Below are positions 1-8,286 of a DNA stretch of 14,051 bases, piece by piece; the first letter of the stretch is position 1, and every line of letters begins with the position of its first letter. The DNA comes from Pseudomonadota bacterium. Its GTDB lineage: Bacteria > Pseudomonadota > Alphaproteobacteria > Rhizobiales > Xanthobacteraceae. The stretch covers positions 1 to 14,051 of the forward strand of contig JAEYRD010000186.1 of NCBI GenBank assembly GCA_023435725.1, in the 5' to 3' direction. The position numbers and the translations under genes were made by a program. The notes under the pieces were generated by a model. It saw nothing but the letters and a program-made list of their open reading frames with translations, had not been told where the DNA came from and made no database searches.

Positions 1-21
1 CTGCGCTACAAGTTTCTGTTT

Positions 22-42
22 TGCTTCGCTCGCAATGACGGC
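22..42 (-). repeat. Possible fragment of a dispersed intergenic repeat
   Basis: Just past the priA stop, the minus strand reads CCGTCATTGCGAGCGAAGCA. From memory, this resembles a short repeat (core CGTCATTGCGAG plus CGAAGC) scattered between genes in Bradyrhizobium and some other bacteria. Only one partial copy is visible at the window edge. The ten-base core CGTCATTGCG occurs again near 4068-4077. Assignment to a repeat family is an inference that rests on recall. Confidence 0.35.
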
Positions 43-47
43 GAGGG

Positions 48-2258
48 CTACAAGAAGCTCTGCGGGTCGACGTCGACTTCGAGCTTCAGATTGCCCTTCG
101 GCTTCGGGCAGACGGCGAGCCAGTTGCGCAAGTAATCGGACAGATCGAAACCGCGCGCGGATTTCACCAGGATGCGGAAACGATAGCGGCCCTTGATGAC
201 GGCGAGCGGCGCCTCCGCCGGCCCCAGCACCACCACGCGCTCGTCGCGCGGCGCGAGCGCAACGAGCCTGCGCCCGAAACCTTCGGCGCTCGGACGGTCG
301 CCGGCCGAGATGATCAGGCTCGCGAGCCGTCCGAACGGCGGATACAGCGTGCGCTCGCGCAAGTCGATCTCGCTGTCGTAGAAGGCCTCGCGGTCGCAGG
401 CGATCAACGCCTTCATCACGGGATGATCCGGCTGATGGGTCTGGAGATAGCCGACGCCGCGACCCTGTTCGCGTCCGGCGCGGCCGATCACCTGGTTGAG
501 CAATTGCCAGGTGCGTTCCGAGGCGCGCGGATCGCCATTGGACAGGCCGAGATCCGCGTCGATCACGCCGACGAGATTGAGCCGCGGGAAATTATGGCCC
601 TTGGCCACGAGCTGCGTGCCGATGATGATGTCGACACGGCCCTCCGCGATCTCGGCGAGTTCCGAACGCATCGTCTCGATCGAGGTGATGAGATCGCTCG
701 ACAGCACCATGGTACGCGCTTCGGGGAATAGCGCCGCCGCCTCCTCCTGCAAGCGCTCGACGCCGGGCCCGACCGCGACCAGCGATTCCTCGGCCGAGCA
801 GTTCGGACAGATATGCGGACGCGGCATCGAGAAGCCGCAGTGATGGCAGACCAGCCGCTGGCGGAAGCGGTGATCGACCAGCCAGGCATCGCAGATGGTG
901 CAGGCGAAGCGATGGCCACAGCCGCGGCACAGGGTCAGCGGCGCGTAGCCGCGGCGATTGAGGAACAGCAACGCCTGCTCGCGCTTTTCGATCGCCGTTC
1001 TGATCTCGCCGGCAAGACGCGGCGAGATGAAGCGGCCGCGCGCGGGCGGCTCGCGGCGCAGATCGATCGCCTCGATATGAGGCATGTGCTGGCCGCCGAA
1101 GCGCGAGGGCAGCGCGATGCGCTGATAGCGGTTCTTGCGCGCGTTGACCTCGGACTCGACCGAGGGCGTCGCGGAGGCCAGCACCACCGGAATCTTTGCG
1201 ATATGCGCGCGCACCACCGCCATGTCGCGGGCGTGATAATGTACGCCCTCGTCCTGCTTGTAGGCCTGGTCATGCTCTTCATCGACGACGATGAGCCCGA
1301 GATTGGCATAGGGCAGGAACAGCGCCGAACGCGCGCCGACCACGACCGGCGCGCTGGCTTCGGAGATCGCCGCCCAATTGCGCGCGCGGGTGCGCGGCGT
1401 CAGCTCCGAATGCCATTCCAGCGGCCGCACGCCGAAGCGTTGCGCGAAGCGGTCGAGGAACTGACCGGTGAGCGCGATTTCCGGCATCAGGATCAGCGAC
1501 TGCTTGCCGCGACGGATCGCTTCCGCGACGGCCTCGAAATAGACCTCGGTCTTGCCCGAGCCGGTGACGCCGTCGAGCAATGCAACGTGGAACGTGCCGT
1601 TGGCCGCGAGCGCGCGCATTGTGTCGGCAGCAGTGCGCTGGAGCGGGGAAAAATCCGGCCGGCCAAAATCCGGATCGGGCGCCGGCGGCGGTGACGGCGG
1701 CGGCATGGGCTCGACCGTCAGCGTGCCTTCGTCGACGAGGCCATCGATCACGCCGGCCGAAACACCCGCTTCCCTGGCCGCTTCGGACTTGCCGTGCAGC
1801 AGCCGGTCCGACAACACCTCGATCACGCGCTGCCGCGCCGGCGTCAGCCGCCGGGGGGGATCGCCGACCAGGCGCACGCCGGGGCGCACCCGCTCGGGGC
1901 CGAGGTTCTCGCCCATCCGCAGGCACATGCGCAGCACCATGCCGCGCGGGCTCAGCGTGTAATTGGCGACCCAGTCGACCACCGAGCGCAGCTCGGGCTT
2001 CAAGGGCGGAAGGTCGAGCTTCTCGCTGACCTCCTTGAGACGATTGTGCAGACGTGGATCCGGATTGGCGTTTTCCGCCCAGACCACCGCGAGCACCTCG
2101 CGCGGGCCGAGCGGCACGCCGACGAGATCGCCCGCCTTCAGCTCCATCCCGCGCGGCACCTTGTAGGAATAGGTCTGGTCGAGCGCGACCGGCACCAGCA
2201 CGTCGACCATGCGGGTCGCGTTGGCGGAGGCGATCGTGCTGCGCGGCGAATGATCCAT
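48..2258 (-). CDS. priA: Primosomal protein N' (PriA), replication restart DNA helicase
   Basis: PriA recognises abandoned replication forks and D-loops, unwinds the lagging arm as a 3'-to-5' helicase, and reloads the replisome in the cytoplasm. The 736-residue product matches the usual size (about 730). An N-terminal DNA-binding domain (about 17-110) is followed by a proline-rich linker (about 184-197) and a superfamily 2 helicase core. The core shows Walker A GVTGSGKT (230-237), the DEEH box (326-329), SATPS (362-366), GTQLVAKGHNFP (547-558) and QVIGRAGR (589-596). Eight cysteines at 444, 447, 453, 456, 471, 474, 484 and 487 form the two zinc sites that are hallmarks of PriA. Neither Met1 nor Met17 (at 2210) has a clear ribosome site; conserved PriA sequence begins near Met17, so the true start is uncertain. 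It is divergent from xerC. Confidence 0.97.
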   Translation of the reverse strand: MDHSPRSTIASANATRMVDVLVPVALDQTYSYKVPRGMELKAGDLVGVPLGPREVLAVVWAENANPDPRLHNRLKEVSEKLDLPPLKPELRSVVDWVANYTLSPRGMVLRMCLRMGENLGPERVRPGVRLVGDPPRRLTPARQRVIEVLSDRLLHGKSEAAREAGVSAGVIDGLVDEGTLTVEPMPPPSPPPAPDPDFGRPDFSPLQRTAADTMRALAANGTFHVALLDGVTGSGKTEVYFEAVAEAIRRGKQSLILMPEIALTGQFLDRFAQRFGVRPLEWHSELTPRTRARNWAAISEASAPVVVGARSALFLPYANLGLIVVDEEHDQAYKQDEGVHYHARDMAVVRAHIAKIPVVLASATPSVESEVNARKNRYQRIALPSRFGGQHMPHIEAIDLRREPPARGRFISPRLAGEIRTAIEKREQALLFLNRRGYAPLTLCRGCGHRFACTICDAWLVDHRFRQRLVCHHCGFSMPRPHICPNCSAEESLVAVGPGVERLQEEAAALFPEARTMVLSSDLITSIETMRSELAEIAEGRVDIIIGTQLVAKGHNFPRLNLVGVIDADLGLSNGDPRASERTWQLLNQVIGRAGREQGRGVGYLQTHQPDHPVMKALIACDREAFYDSEIDLRERTLYPPFGRLASLIISAGDRPSAEGFGRRLVALAPRDERVVVLGPAEAPLAVIKGRYRFRILVKSARGFDLSDYLRNWLAVCPKPKGNLKLEVDVDPQSFL

Positions 2259-2370
2259 GGACAGAGAATCGGAACCCGGGGCCTTCGAGGCTAGCGCCGT
2301 GAGGCGGCCTTAGCGAACGATAAACGAGTGTGATGCGATATACTGTGCGGAATCACCACGTCCAGAGCTC
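2259..2370. promoter_or_regulatory. Divergent priA-xerC promoter region
   Basis: This 112-bp gap between the divergent priA and xerC starts must hold the promoters for both genes, or at least that of xerC. It is visibly more AT-rich in its right half. On the plus strand, TATACT at 2339-2344 fits a sigma-70 -10 box and would give a leader of roughly 20 bases for xerC. No good -35 box is seen at the usual distance. The xerC start has only a weak purine stretch (CAGAG) in front of it. No promoter box could be fixed for priA. Confidence 0.35.
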
Positions 2371-3336
2371 ATGAGCAAAGCGGCCGCCCCACCAATCGAG
2401 CTCGCCAGCGCCGATCCCTCGATCGCGCAGGAGATGGCGCGCTGGCTGTCGCATCTCGGCGCCGAGCGGCGGCTGTCGCCGAAGACACTTGAGGCCTATG
2501 GCCGCGACTTGCGGCAATGCCTGGATTTCCTCAGCAATCATTGGGGCGAGCGCGTCACGCTGGCGCGTTTCGCTGCGCTGGAGGCCACCGACATTCGCGC
2601 CTTCATGGCGATGCGCCGTGCCGACGACATTGCCGGCCGCAGCCTGATGCGCGCGCTTGCAGGCCTGCGCTCCTTCGGCCGCTTCCTCGAGCGCGAGGGC
2701 AAGGGCAAGGTCGGCGCGCTCTCGGCGATCCGCGCGCCCAAGGTCGCCAAGAGCCTGCCGAAGCCGCTGCCGATGGCGTCGGCAAAGCGCCTTGCCGACG
2801 CCGACGAGCGTGCCGGCGAGGAACGCGAGACCTGGATCTTGGCGCGCGACGCGGCGGTGATGGCGTTGCTGTATGGCTCGGGCCTGCGCATCTCCGAAGC
2901 GCTCGGCCTGAAGCGCCGCGAGGTGCCGCGTCCCGGCGAAGGCGACGTGCTCGTCGTCACCGGCAAAGGCAACAAGACCCGCATGGTGCCGGTGCTGCAT
3001 AACGTGCTCGCGCTGGTGCAGGAGTACGTTGCGATGTGCCCGTATGCGCTGCCGCCGGAAGGACCTATCTTCGTCGGAGCGCGCGGCGGCCCGCTCAGCC
3101 CGCGCATCATCCAGCTCGCGATGGAGCGGCTGCGCGGTGCGCTCGGCCTGCCCGACAGCGCCACGCCGCACGCGCTCCGGCATTCCTTCGCGACGCATCT
3201 GTTGTCGCGCGGCGGCGATCTGCGCGCGATCCAGGAGCTGCTCGGCCATTCCTCGCTCTCGACCACGCAGGTCTATACCGGCATCGATTCCGAGCGGCTG
3301 CTGGAAGTCTATGCGAGCGCGCATCCGAGACGCTGA
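2371..3336 (+). CDS. xerC: Tyrosine recombinase XerC (chromosome dimer resolution)
   Basis: Xer recombinases cut and rejoin DNA at dif so that chromosome dimers separate before division; XerC acts with XerD under FtsK control. The 321-residue protein has an N-terminal SAM-like core-binding domain (about 18-110) and a C-terminal catalytic domain (about 130-318). All catalytic residues are visible: Arg173 in GLRISE, Lys199 in TGKGNK, His267 and Arg270 in HALRHS, His293 in LGHSS, and the nucleophile Tyr302 in QVYTGI. The complete set and its chromosomal place beside priA argue for a housekeeping Xer protein and not a phage or integron integrase. XerC is preferred to XerD because of length and this neighbourhood, but the two are hard to tell apart by eye. 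The gene is divergent from priA and has no close downstream partner. Confidence 0.9.
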   Translation: MSKAAAPPIELASADPSIAQEMARWLSHLGAERRLSPKTLEAYGRDLRQCLDFLSNHWGERVTLARFAALEATDIRAFMAMRRADDIAGRSLMRALAGLRSFGRFLEREGKGKVGALSAIRAPKVAKSLPKPLPMASAKRLADADERAGEERETWILARDAAVMALLYGSGLRISEALGLKRREVPRPGEGDVLVVTGKGNKTRMVPVLHNVLALVQEYVAMCPYALPPEGPIFVGARGGPLSPRIIQLAMERLRGALGLPDSATPHALRHSFATHLLSRGGDLRAIQELLGHSSLSTTQVYTGIDSERLLEVYASAHPRR

Positions 3337-3350
3337 ATTGGCGCTGAAGC

Positions 3351-3368
3351 CTGACATGAAGCTGTCAT
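3351..3368 (+). promoter_or_regulatory. Candidate Pho box (PhoB binding site)
   Basis: Two heptamers, CTGACAT (3351-3357) and CTGTCAT (3362-3368), lie in direct orientation 11 bases apart. The Pho-box consensus is two CTGTCAT-type heptamers with 11-base spacing, so 13 of 14 heptamer bases fit. The site lies 15 bases after the xerC stop, on the same strand as the DUF4337 gene and 82 bases before its start. A weakness is that no AT-rich -10 box follows at the expected distance. Confidence 0.4.
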
Positions 3369-3380
3369 AGCAAGCTCTCT

Positions 3381-3403
3381 GGCGCGCATGCCTCTTGCGC
3401 GCC
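3381..3403 (+). terminator. GC-rich hairpin after xerC, possible terminator
   Basis: GGCGCGC (3381-3387) and GCGCGCC (3397-3403) form a perfect 7-bp stem with a 9-base loop. It lies 44 bases after xerC and before the DUF4337 gene. No T-run follows, so it is not a textbook intrinsic terminator; it could end or weaken read-through from xerC. Confidence 0.35.
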
Positions 3404-3437
3404 GCCCGCGGTTCGGTCAATCGTGGGGAACCGAGAC

Positions 3438-3447
3438 AGGAAGGGGA
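3438..3447 (+). promoter_or_regulatory. Ribosome binding site that fixes the DUF4337 start
   Basis: AGGAAGGGGA lies four bases before the ATG at 3451. It decides in favour of that start over the in-frame ATG at 3388, whose upstream sequence and predicted N-terminus look non-coding. Confidence 0.75.
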
Positions 3448-3450
3448 ATC

Positions 3451-4041
3451 ATGAGCGCACATGAAAGCATGGAGCATGCGGAGCATGCCGAGCACGCATC
3501 CGGCTCGAACAAGAAGATCGCGCTTCTGATCGCCGTGCTGGCGCTGTTCCTGGCGATCTCGGAAACGCTCGGCAAGGGCGCCCAGACCGAAGCCATCAGC
3601 AAGAACGTCGAGGCCGCCAATCTCTGGGCGTTCTTCCAGGCCAAGAGCGTTCGCCGCACCGTGGTGACGACCGCGGCCGAGCAGGGCAAGCTGACGCTGG
3701 GATCTGCGACCGACGACGCCGTCAAGGCCGCCGTGCAGAAGCAGATCGACGACTGGACCAAGACCGCGGCGCGCTACCGCTCCGAGCCCGAGACCGGCGA
3801 GGGCACCGAGCAGCTTGCAGAAAAGGCCAAGCATGCCGAGCACGAGCGCGACGAGGCGACCGCGAAATATCATCACTTCGAGCTGGCGTCGGCCGCCTTC
3901 CAGATCGGCATCGTGCTGGCCTCGGCCACCATCATCACCGGGATGATCGCGCTGGCCTATGTCGGCGGCATCCTGACGCTCGCCGGCCTCTTCATGACCG
4001 GGCTCGGCTTGTGGTGGCCGCACCTGCTGCATTTGCATTGA
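3451..4041 (+). CDS. DUF4337 family membrane protein
   Basis: This is a 196-residue protein of unknown function that I place in the DUF4337 family from its overall pattern. The N-terminus is rich in His and Glu, with the repeat EHAEHAEHA at about 8-16. A membrane segment follows (about 22-38, IALLIAVLALFLAISE), then a soluble stretch with NLWAFFQAKSVRRT (57-70). A charged, probably helical part (about 95-145) contains HAEHERDE and YHHFE. Two further membrane segments lie at about 150-170 and 172-190, and the chain ends in HLLHLH. The start at 3451 is set by a strong ribosome site. The His/Glu clusters at both ends could bind metal, but that is only an inference. The gene stands alone on its strand after xerC and meets the minus-strand block head-on. 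A Pho-box-like site lies upstream. Confidence 0.8.
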   Translation: MSAHESMEHAEHAEHASGSNKKIALLIAVLALFLAISETLGKGAQTEAISKNVEAANLWAFFQAKSVRRTVVTTAAEQGKLTLGSATDDAVKAAVQKQIDDWTKTAARYRSEPETGEGTEQLAEKAKHAEHERDEATAKYHHFELASAAFQIGIVLASATIITGMIALAYVGGILTLAGLFMTGLGLWWPHLLHLH

Positions 4042-4104
4042 GGGACTGAGGACACGGTTCTCACCGCGTCATTGCGGAGGACAGAGGCGAGCCCGCTCGA
4101 AAGC

Positions 4105-4635
4105 TCACCGCGCCTGGTGCACGCTCCTACGAAAGCGCTGGATCAGGCGGAGCGTGCGGGAGGACCAGCCTTCGCCGTTGCCGATGATGAGCTCCCTGAT
4201 GCGCTGCTTGATTGGGTCGACCAGCTCGGAGGCCTTGGCGCGCACCTTCAACACCAGCTCATAGAGCCGCTCGAACCAGTGCATCTCCAGGAGCTTGTCG
4301 CGCGTCACGTCGAAGACGAAGGCGGTGACGCCGACACCGACCAGCTTTGCGAACAGGATGGTGAAGACCGCGCTGGTCCAGTATTCGTGCGCGAGCAGCC
4401 ACAGCCCGACCAGCTTCAACGGAAACAGCGGGATGATGGGGACGGCGAAGACGATCAACGTCATCGCCGGCGACAGCGCATCGACACGCTCCGTCAGCCA
4501 TTGCTTGAACCGGGCCAGCGGGATGATTGCGACAACCCGCGCGACGATCGGCTCGAGATGGTCCCACAGCCAGGCTTCGATCAGGAAGATGATCGCCAGC
4601 AGGACCCAGACCGGTTGAAGAAGGCGGCGCAGCAT
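4105..4635 (-). CDS. Hypothetical membrane protein, last gene of the suc-lpd block
   Basis: This 176-residue protein is not assigned to a named family. Three likely membrane segments are seen: about 8-23 (PVWVLLAIIFLIEAWL), about 57-82 (MTLIVFAVPIIPLFPLKLVG region), and about 87-109. After them comes a charged, probably amphipathic helix (about 110-150) and a basic tail rich in Arg. The chosen start, MLRRLLQPVW at 4635, has a weak purine stretch (GGGCGGGA) upstream and leaves 34 bases after the lpdA stop. A longer reading to 4803 would run into lpdA and its translation looks out of frame. It is co-directional with lpdA and probably read through from it. Nothing in the sequence links it to 2-oxoglutarate dehydrogenase; it may simply be a conserved neighbour. 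Confidence 0.75.
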   Translation of the reverse strand: MLRRLLQPVWVLLAIIFLIEAWLWDHLEPIVARVVAIIPLARFKQWLTERVDALSPAMTLIVFAVPIIPLFPLKLVGLWLLAHEYWTSAVFTILFAKLVGVGVTAFVFDVTRDKLLEMHWFERLYELVLKVRAKASELVDPIKQRIRELIIGNGEGWSSRTLRLIQRFRRSVHQAR

Positions 4636-4669
4636 GTGATGTCCCGCCCGATCCAGCTCGGGGCGTCGC

Positions 4670-6070
<1,401 letters not shown>

Positions 6071-6108
6071 GAGAGAAAGTCCCGTTAGTTTAGCGTGATG
6101 AGGATGTG

Positions 6109-6858
6109 TCAGCGTCCGCCGGACACATCGAGAATGGCTGAGGTGACGTAGGACGCCTCGTCCGACATCAGCCAGACGATGGCGTTGGCGATTTCGTCGG
6201 CGGTGCCGACGCGCTTCATCGGCACCATATGGGCCAGGCGATGGGCGCGGTCGGGCTCACCGCCGGCGGCGTGGATTTCGGTGTCGATCAGGCCGGGCCG
6301 GATCGCGGCGACGCGAATGCCCTCGCCCGCGACCTCATAGCCGAGGCCGACGGTGAAGGAATCGACCGCGCCCTTGGACGCGGCGTAGTCGACATAGGTG
6401 TTGGGTGCGCCGAGCCTGGCCGCAACCGACGACAGGTTGACGATGACGCCGCCCTTGCCGCCATGCTTGGTCGACATCCGCTTCACTGCCTCGCGCGCGC
6501 AGAGGATGGAGCCGGTGACGTTGACGGCCATCACGCGCTGGATGCGCTCGGCCGACATCTCGTCGACGCGCACGCCGCTCTTGCCGACGATGCCGCCATT
6601 GTTGACGAGCGCCCCGAGCGTCCCGAACTTGTCCGCCGCCTTGAACAGCGCAAGGATGTCTTTCTCCTCGGCGACGTCGCATTTCACCGCGATGGCCTTG
6701 CCGTTCATGGCTTCGATCTGCGCCACGACTTCGTCGGCAGCCTTCTTGTTGCTGGCGTAGCCGACGACGACGCGGAAGCCGCGCGCGGCCGCCGCAATCG
6801 CGGTCGCCCGCCCGATGCCGCGGCTGCCGCCGGTGATGACAACGACCTTATCCGTCAC
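6109..6858 (-). CDS. SDR family oxidoreductase between sucB and lpdA
   Basis: This is a classical short-chain dehydrogenase/reductase that should use NAD(P)(H); its substrate is unknown. Numbered from an ATG at 6870, it shows the cofactor motif TGGSRGIG (13-20), an acidic residue in CDV (64-66), NNGG (90-93) where most relatives have NNAG, catalytic serine (147 or 148) in NLSS, and the YxxxK pair Tyr162 and Lys166. PGLIDTEIH (192-200) and DVSGGR at the end are also typical. I chose the GTG at 6858 (249 residues) because GGAGG lies five bases upstream, while the ATG four codons earlier lacks a ribosome site. The size and motifs resemble FabG and glucose/sugar dehydrogenases, but there is no fatty-acid gene nearby. 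It is co-directional with sucB and lpdA and is probably cotranscribed. Confidence 0.9.
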   Translation of the reverse strand: MTDKVVVITGGSRGIGRATAIAAAARGFRVVVGYASNKKAADEVVAQIEAMNGKAIAVKCDVAEEKDILALFKAADKFGTLGALVNNGGIVGKSGVRVDEMSAERIQRVMAVNVTGSILCAREAVKRMSTKHGGKGGVIVNLSSVAARLGAPNTYVDYAASKGAVDSFTVGLGYEVAGEGIRVAAIRPGLIDTEIHAAGGEPDRAHRLAHMVPMKRVGTADEIANAIVWLMSDEASYVTSAILDVSGGR

Positions 6859-6863
6859 GCGCG

Positions 6864-6868
6864 CCTCC
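6864..6868 (-). promoter_or_regulatory. Ribosome binding site that favours a GTG start for the SDR gene
   Basis: GGAGG on the minus strand ends five bases before GTG at 6858. It lies inside the first codons of the alternative ATG start at 6870, which has no purine-rich stretch in front of it. Confidence 0.55.
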
Positions 6869-6880
6869 ATGGTTCGACAC

Positions 6881-6908
6881 GCGCCGTCGCGCTTGGGGGC
6901 GACGGCGC
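6881..6908 (-). other. Perfect hairpin between sucB and the SDR gene
   Basis: GCGCCGTCGC and its exact reverse complement form a 10-bp stem around an 8-base loop (6891-6898). It begins 17 bases after the sucB stop in the direction of transcription. No T-run follows (the next bases on the minus strand are GTGTCGAACC), so it looks like an attenuator, an RNA 3'-end stabiliser or a processing site more than a full terminator. Confidence 0.6.
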
Positions 6909-6925
6909 TCGCAGAGCATCAGGGA

Positions 6926-8167
6926 TCAGAGATCGAGCACCAGGCGTGCGGGATCTTCCAGGCTCTCCTTGACGCGAACCAGGAAGGTGACGGCTTCCTT
7001 GCCGTCGATGACGCGGTGATCGTAGGACAGCGCCAGATACATCATCGGGCGGACCTCGATCTTGCCGCCGACGACCATCGGCCGCTCCTGGATCTTGTGC
7101 ATGCCGAGGATGCCCGACTGCGGCGCGTTCAGGATCGGGGTGGACATCAGCGAGCCGTAGATGCCGCCATTGGTGATGGTGAAGGTGCCGCCCTGCATTT
7201 CGTCGATCTTGAGCTGGCCGTCACGGGCGCGGCGACCGAAATCGGCGATGCCCTTCTCGATGTCGGCGATCGACTTGTGGTCGCAGTCGCGCACGACGGG
7301 CACGACGAGGCCCTTGTCGGTGCCGACGGCGACGCCGATGTGGTAGTAGTTCTTGTAGATCAGGTCGGTGCCGTCGATCTCGGCGTTGACGGCCGGGATG
7401 TCCTTCAGCGCCTGCACGACGGCCTTGGTGAAGAAGCCCATGAAGCCGAGCTTCGAGCCGTGCTTCTTCTCGAACGCATCCTTGTAGTGGGCGCGCAGCG
7501 CCATGACGTTGGTCATGTCGACCTCGTTGAAGGTCGTGAGCATGGCCGCGGTGTTCTGCACGTCCTTGAGGCGGCGCGCGATGGTCTGGCGCAGGCGGGT
7601 CATCTTGACGCGCTCTTCGCGGGCGGCGTCATCGGCCGGCGACGGAGCACGTACCTGCACGGCGGCGGCCGGCTGGTTGATCGGAGTCGGCGCGGAGGCC
7701 GCACGCTCGATCGCGGCGAGCATGTCACCCTTGGTGACGCGGCCGTCCTTGCCGGAGCCCGGAACGGTCGAAGCATCGATGCCGGTCTCGGCGGAGAGCT
7801 TGCGCACGGACGGAGCGAGCGGCGCATCGGCCGGCGGCGCCTTCGCCGCAGCCGGTGCGGGAGCGGCCGCGGCGGGAGCCGGAGCAGCAGCGGCGGGCTT
7901 GGCAGGCGCGGCGGCGGGCTTTGCAGCGCCGGCACCGTCGGTGATCTGGCCGAGCAGCGCGCCGACCGCGACGGTCGCGCCGTCGGCGGCGATGATCTCG
8001 CTCAGCGTGCCGGCGGAGGGCGCCGGGACCTCGATGGTGACCTTGTCGGTCTCGAGCTCCACCAAGGGCTCGTCGACGGCGACGGGATCGCCGGCCTTCT
8101 TGAACCAGCGGCCGATGGTGGCCTCGGTGACGGATTCGCCGAGCGTCGGCACACGAATTTCAGTCAT
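6926..8167 (-). CDS. sucB: Dihydrolipoyllysine succinyltransferase, E2 of 2-oxoglutarate dehydrogenase
   Basis: E2 forms the core of the complex and moves the succinyl group from its lipoyl arm to CoA. The 413-residue protein starts MTEIRVPTLGESV. Domains in order are one lipoyl domain (about 2-76) with lipoylated Lys42 in LETDKVTIE, an Ala/Pro-rich flexible linker (about 83-118), a peripheral subunit-binding domain (about 120-155, with APSVRKLSAE), a second linker, and the acyltransferase domain (about 185-413). Catalytic His384 and Asp388 lie in YDHRVIDG. A single lipoyl domain and the N-terminus point to succinyltransferase and not to the pyruvate dehydrogenase E2. The start at 8167 is fixed by AAGGA seven bases upstream; a longer reading to 8281 adds an unrelated, poorly supported N-terminus. 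It follows sucA with a 177-bp spacer. Confidence 0.97.
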   Translation of the reverse strand: MTEIRVPTLGESVTEATIGRWFKKAGDPVAVDEPLVELETDKVTIEVPAPSAGTLSEIIAADGATVAVGALLGQITDGAGAAKPAAAPAKPAAAAPAPAAAAPAPAAAKAPPADAPLAPSVRKLSAETGIDASTVPGSGKDGRVTKGDMLAAIERAASAPTPINQPAAAVQVRAPSPADDAAREERVKMTRLRQTIARRLKDVQNTAAMLTTFNEVDMTNVMALRAHYKDAFEKKHGSKLGFMGFFTKAVVQALKDIPAVNAEIDGTDLIYKNYYHIGVAVGTDKGLVVPVVRDCDHKSIADIEKGIADFGRRARDGQLKIDEMQGGTFTITNGGIYGSLMSTPILNAPQSGILGMHKIQERPMVVGGKIEVRPMMYLALSYDHRVIDGKEAVTFLVRVKESLEDPARLVLDL

Positions 8168-8174
8168 GGTCTTT

Positions 8175-8179
8175 TCCTT
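8175..8179 (-). promoter_or_regulatory. Ribosome binding site of sucB
   Basis: AAGGA on the minus strand lies seven bases before the ATG at 8167. It sets the start of SucB at the conserved MTEIRVPTLGE and rules against the GTG at 8281. Confidence 0.8.
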
Positions 8180-8286
8180 AAGGAGATCGCCAGTGCGGTC
8201 ATGAATTCCGATGTCATCGCCCACGAAAAGCAGGCGCTCCAGCAGGCCGTGACGGTCGCACGCGATACGACGACACAACACGCCGG

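Noticed and set aside
3388..3450. N-terminal extension of the DUF4337 protein to 3388
   Set aside because: The ATG at 3388 lies in the loop of the GC-rich hairpin and has no ribosome site, while the ATG at 3451 follows AGGAAGGGGA.
2353..4038. A 561-codon open frame on the minus strand across xerC and the DUF4337 gene
   Set aside because: It spans two well-supported plus-strand genes and the spacer between them, and its translation is rich in Arg, Gln and His with no known domain.
4088..4099. CGAG/CTCG inverted repeat as a terminator between the converging genes
   Set aside because: A 4-bp stem with no T-run is expected by chance in DNA this rich in GC.
8168..8281. N-terminal extension of SucB to a GTG at 8281
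   Set aside because: SucB family proteins start at the lipoyl domain, and AAGGA is placed correctly for the ATG at 8167.
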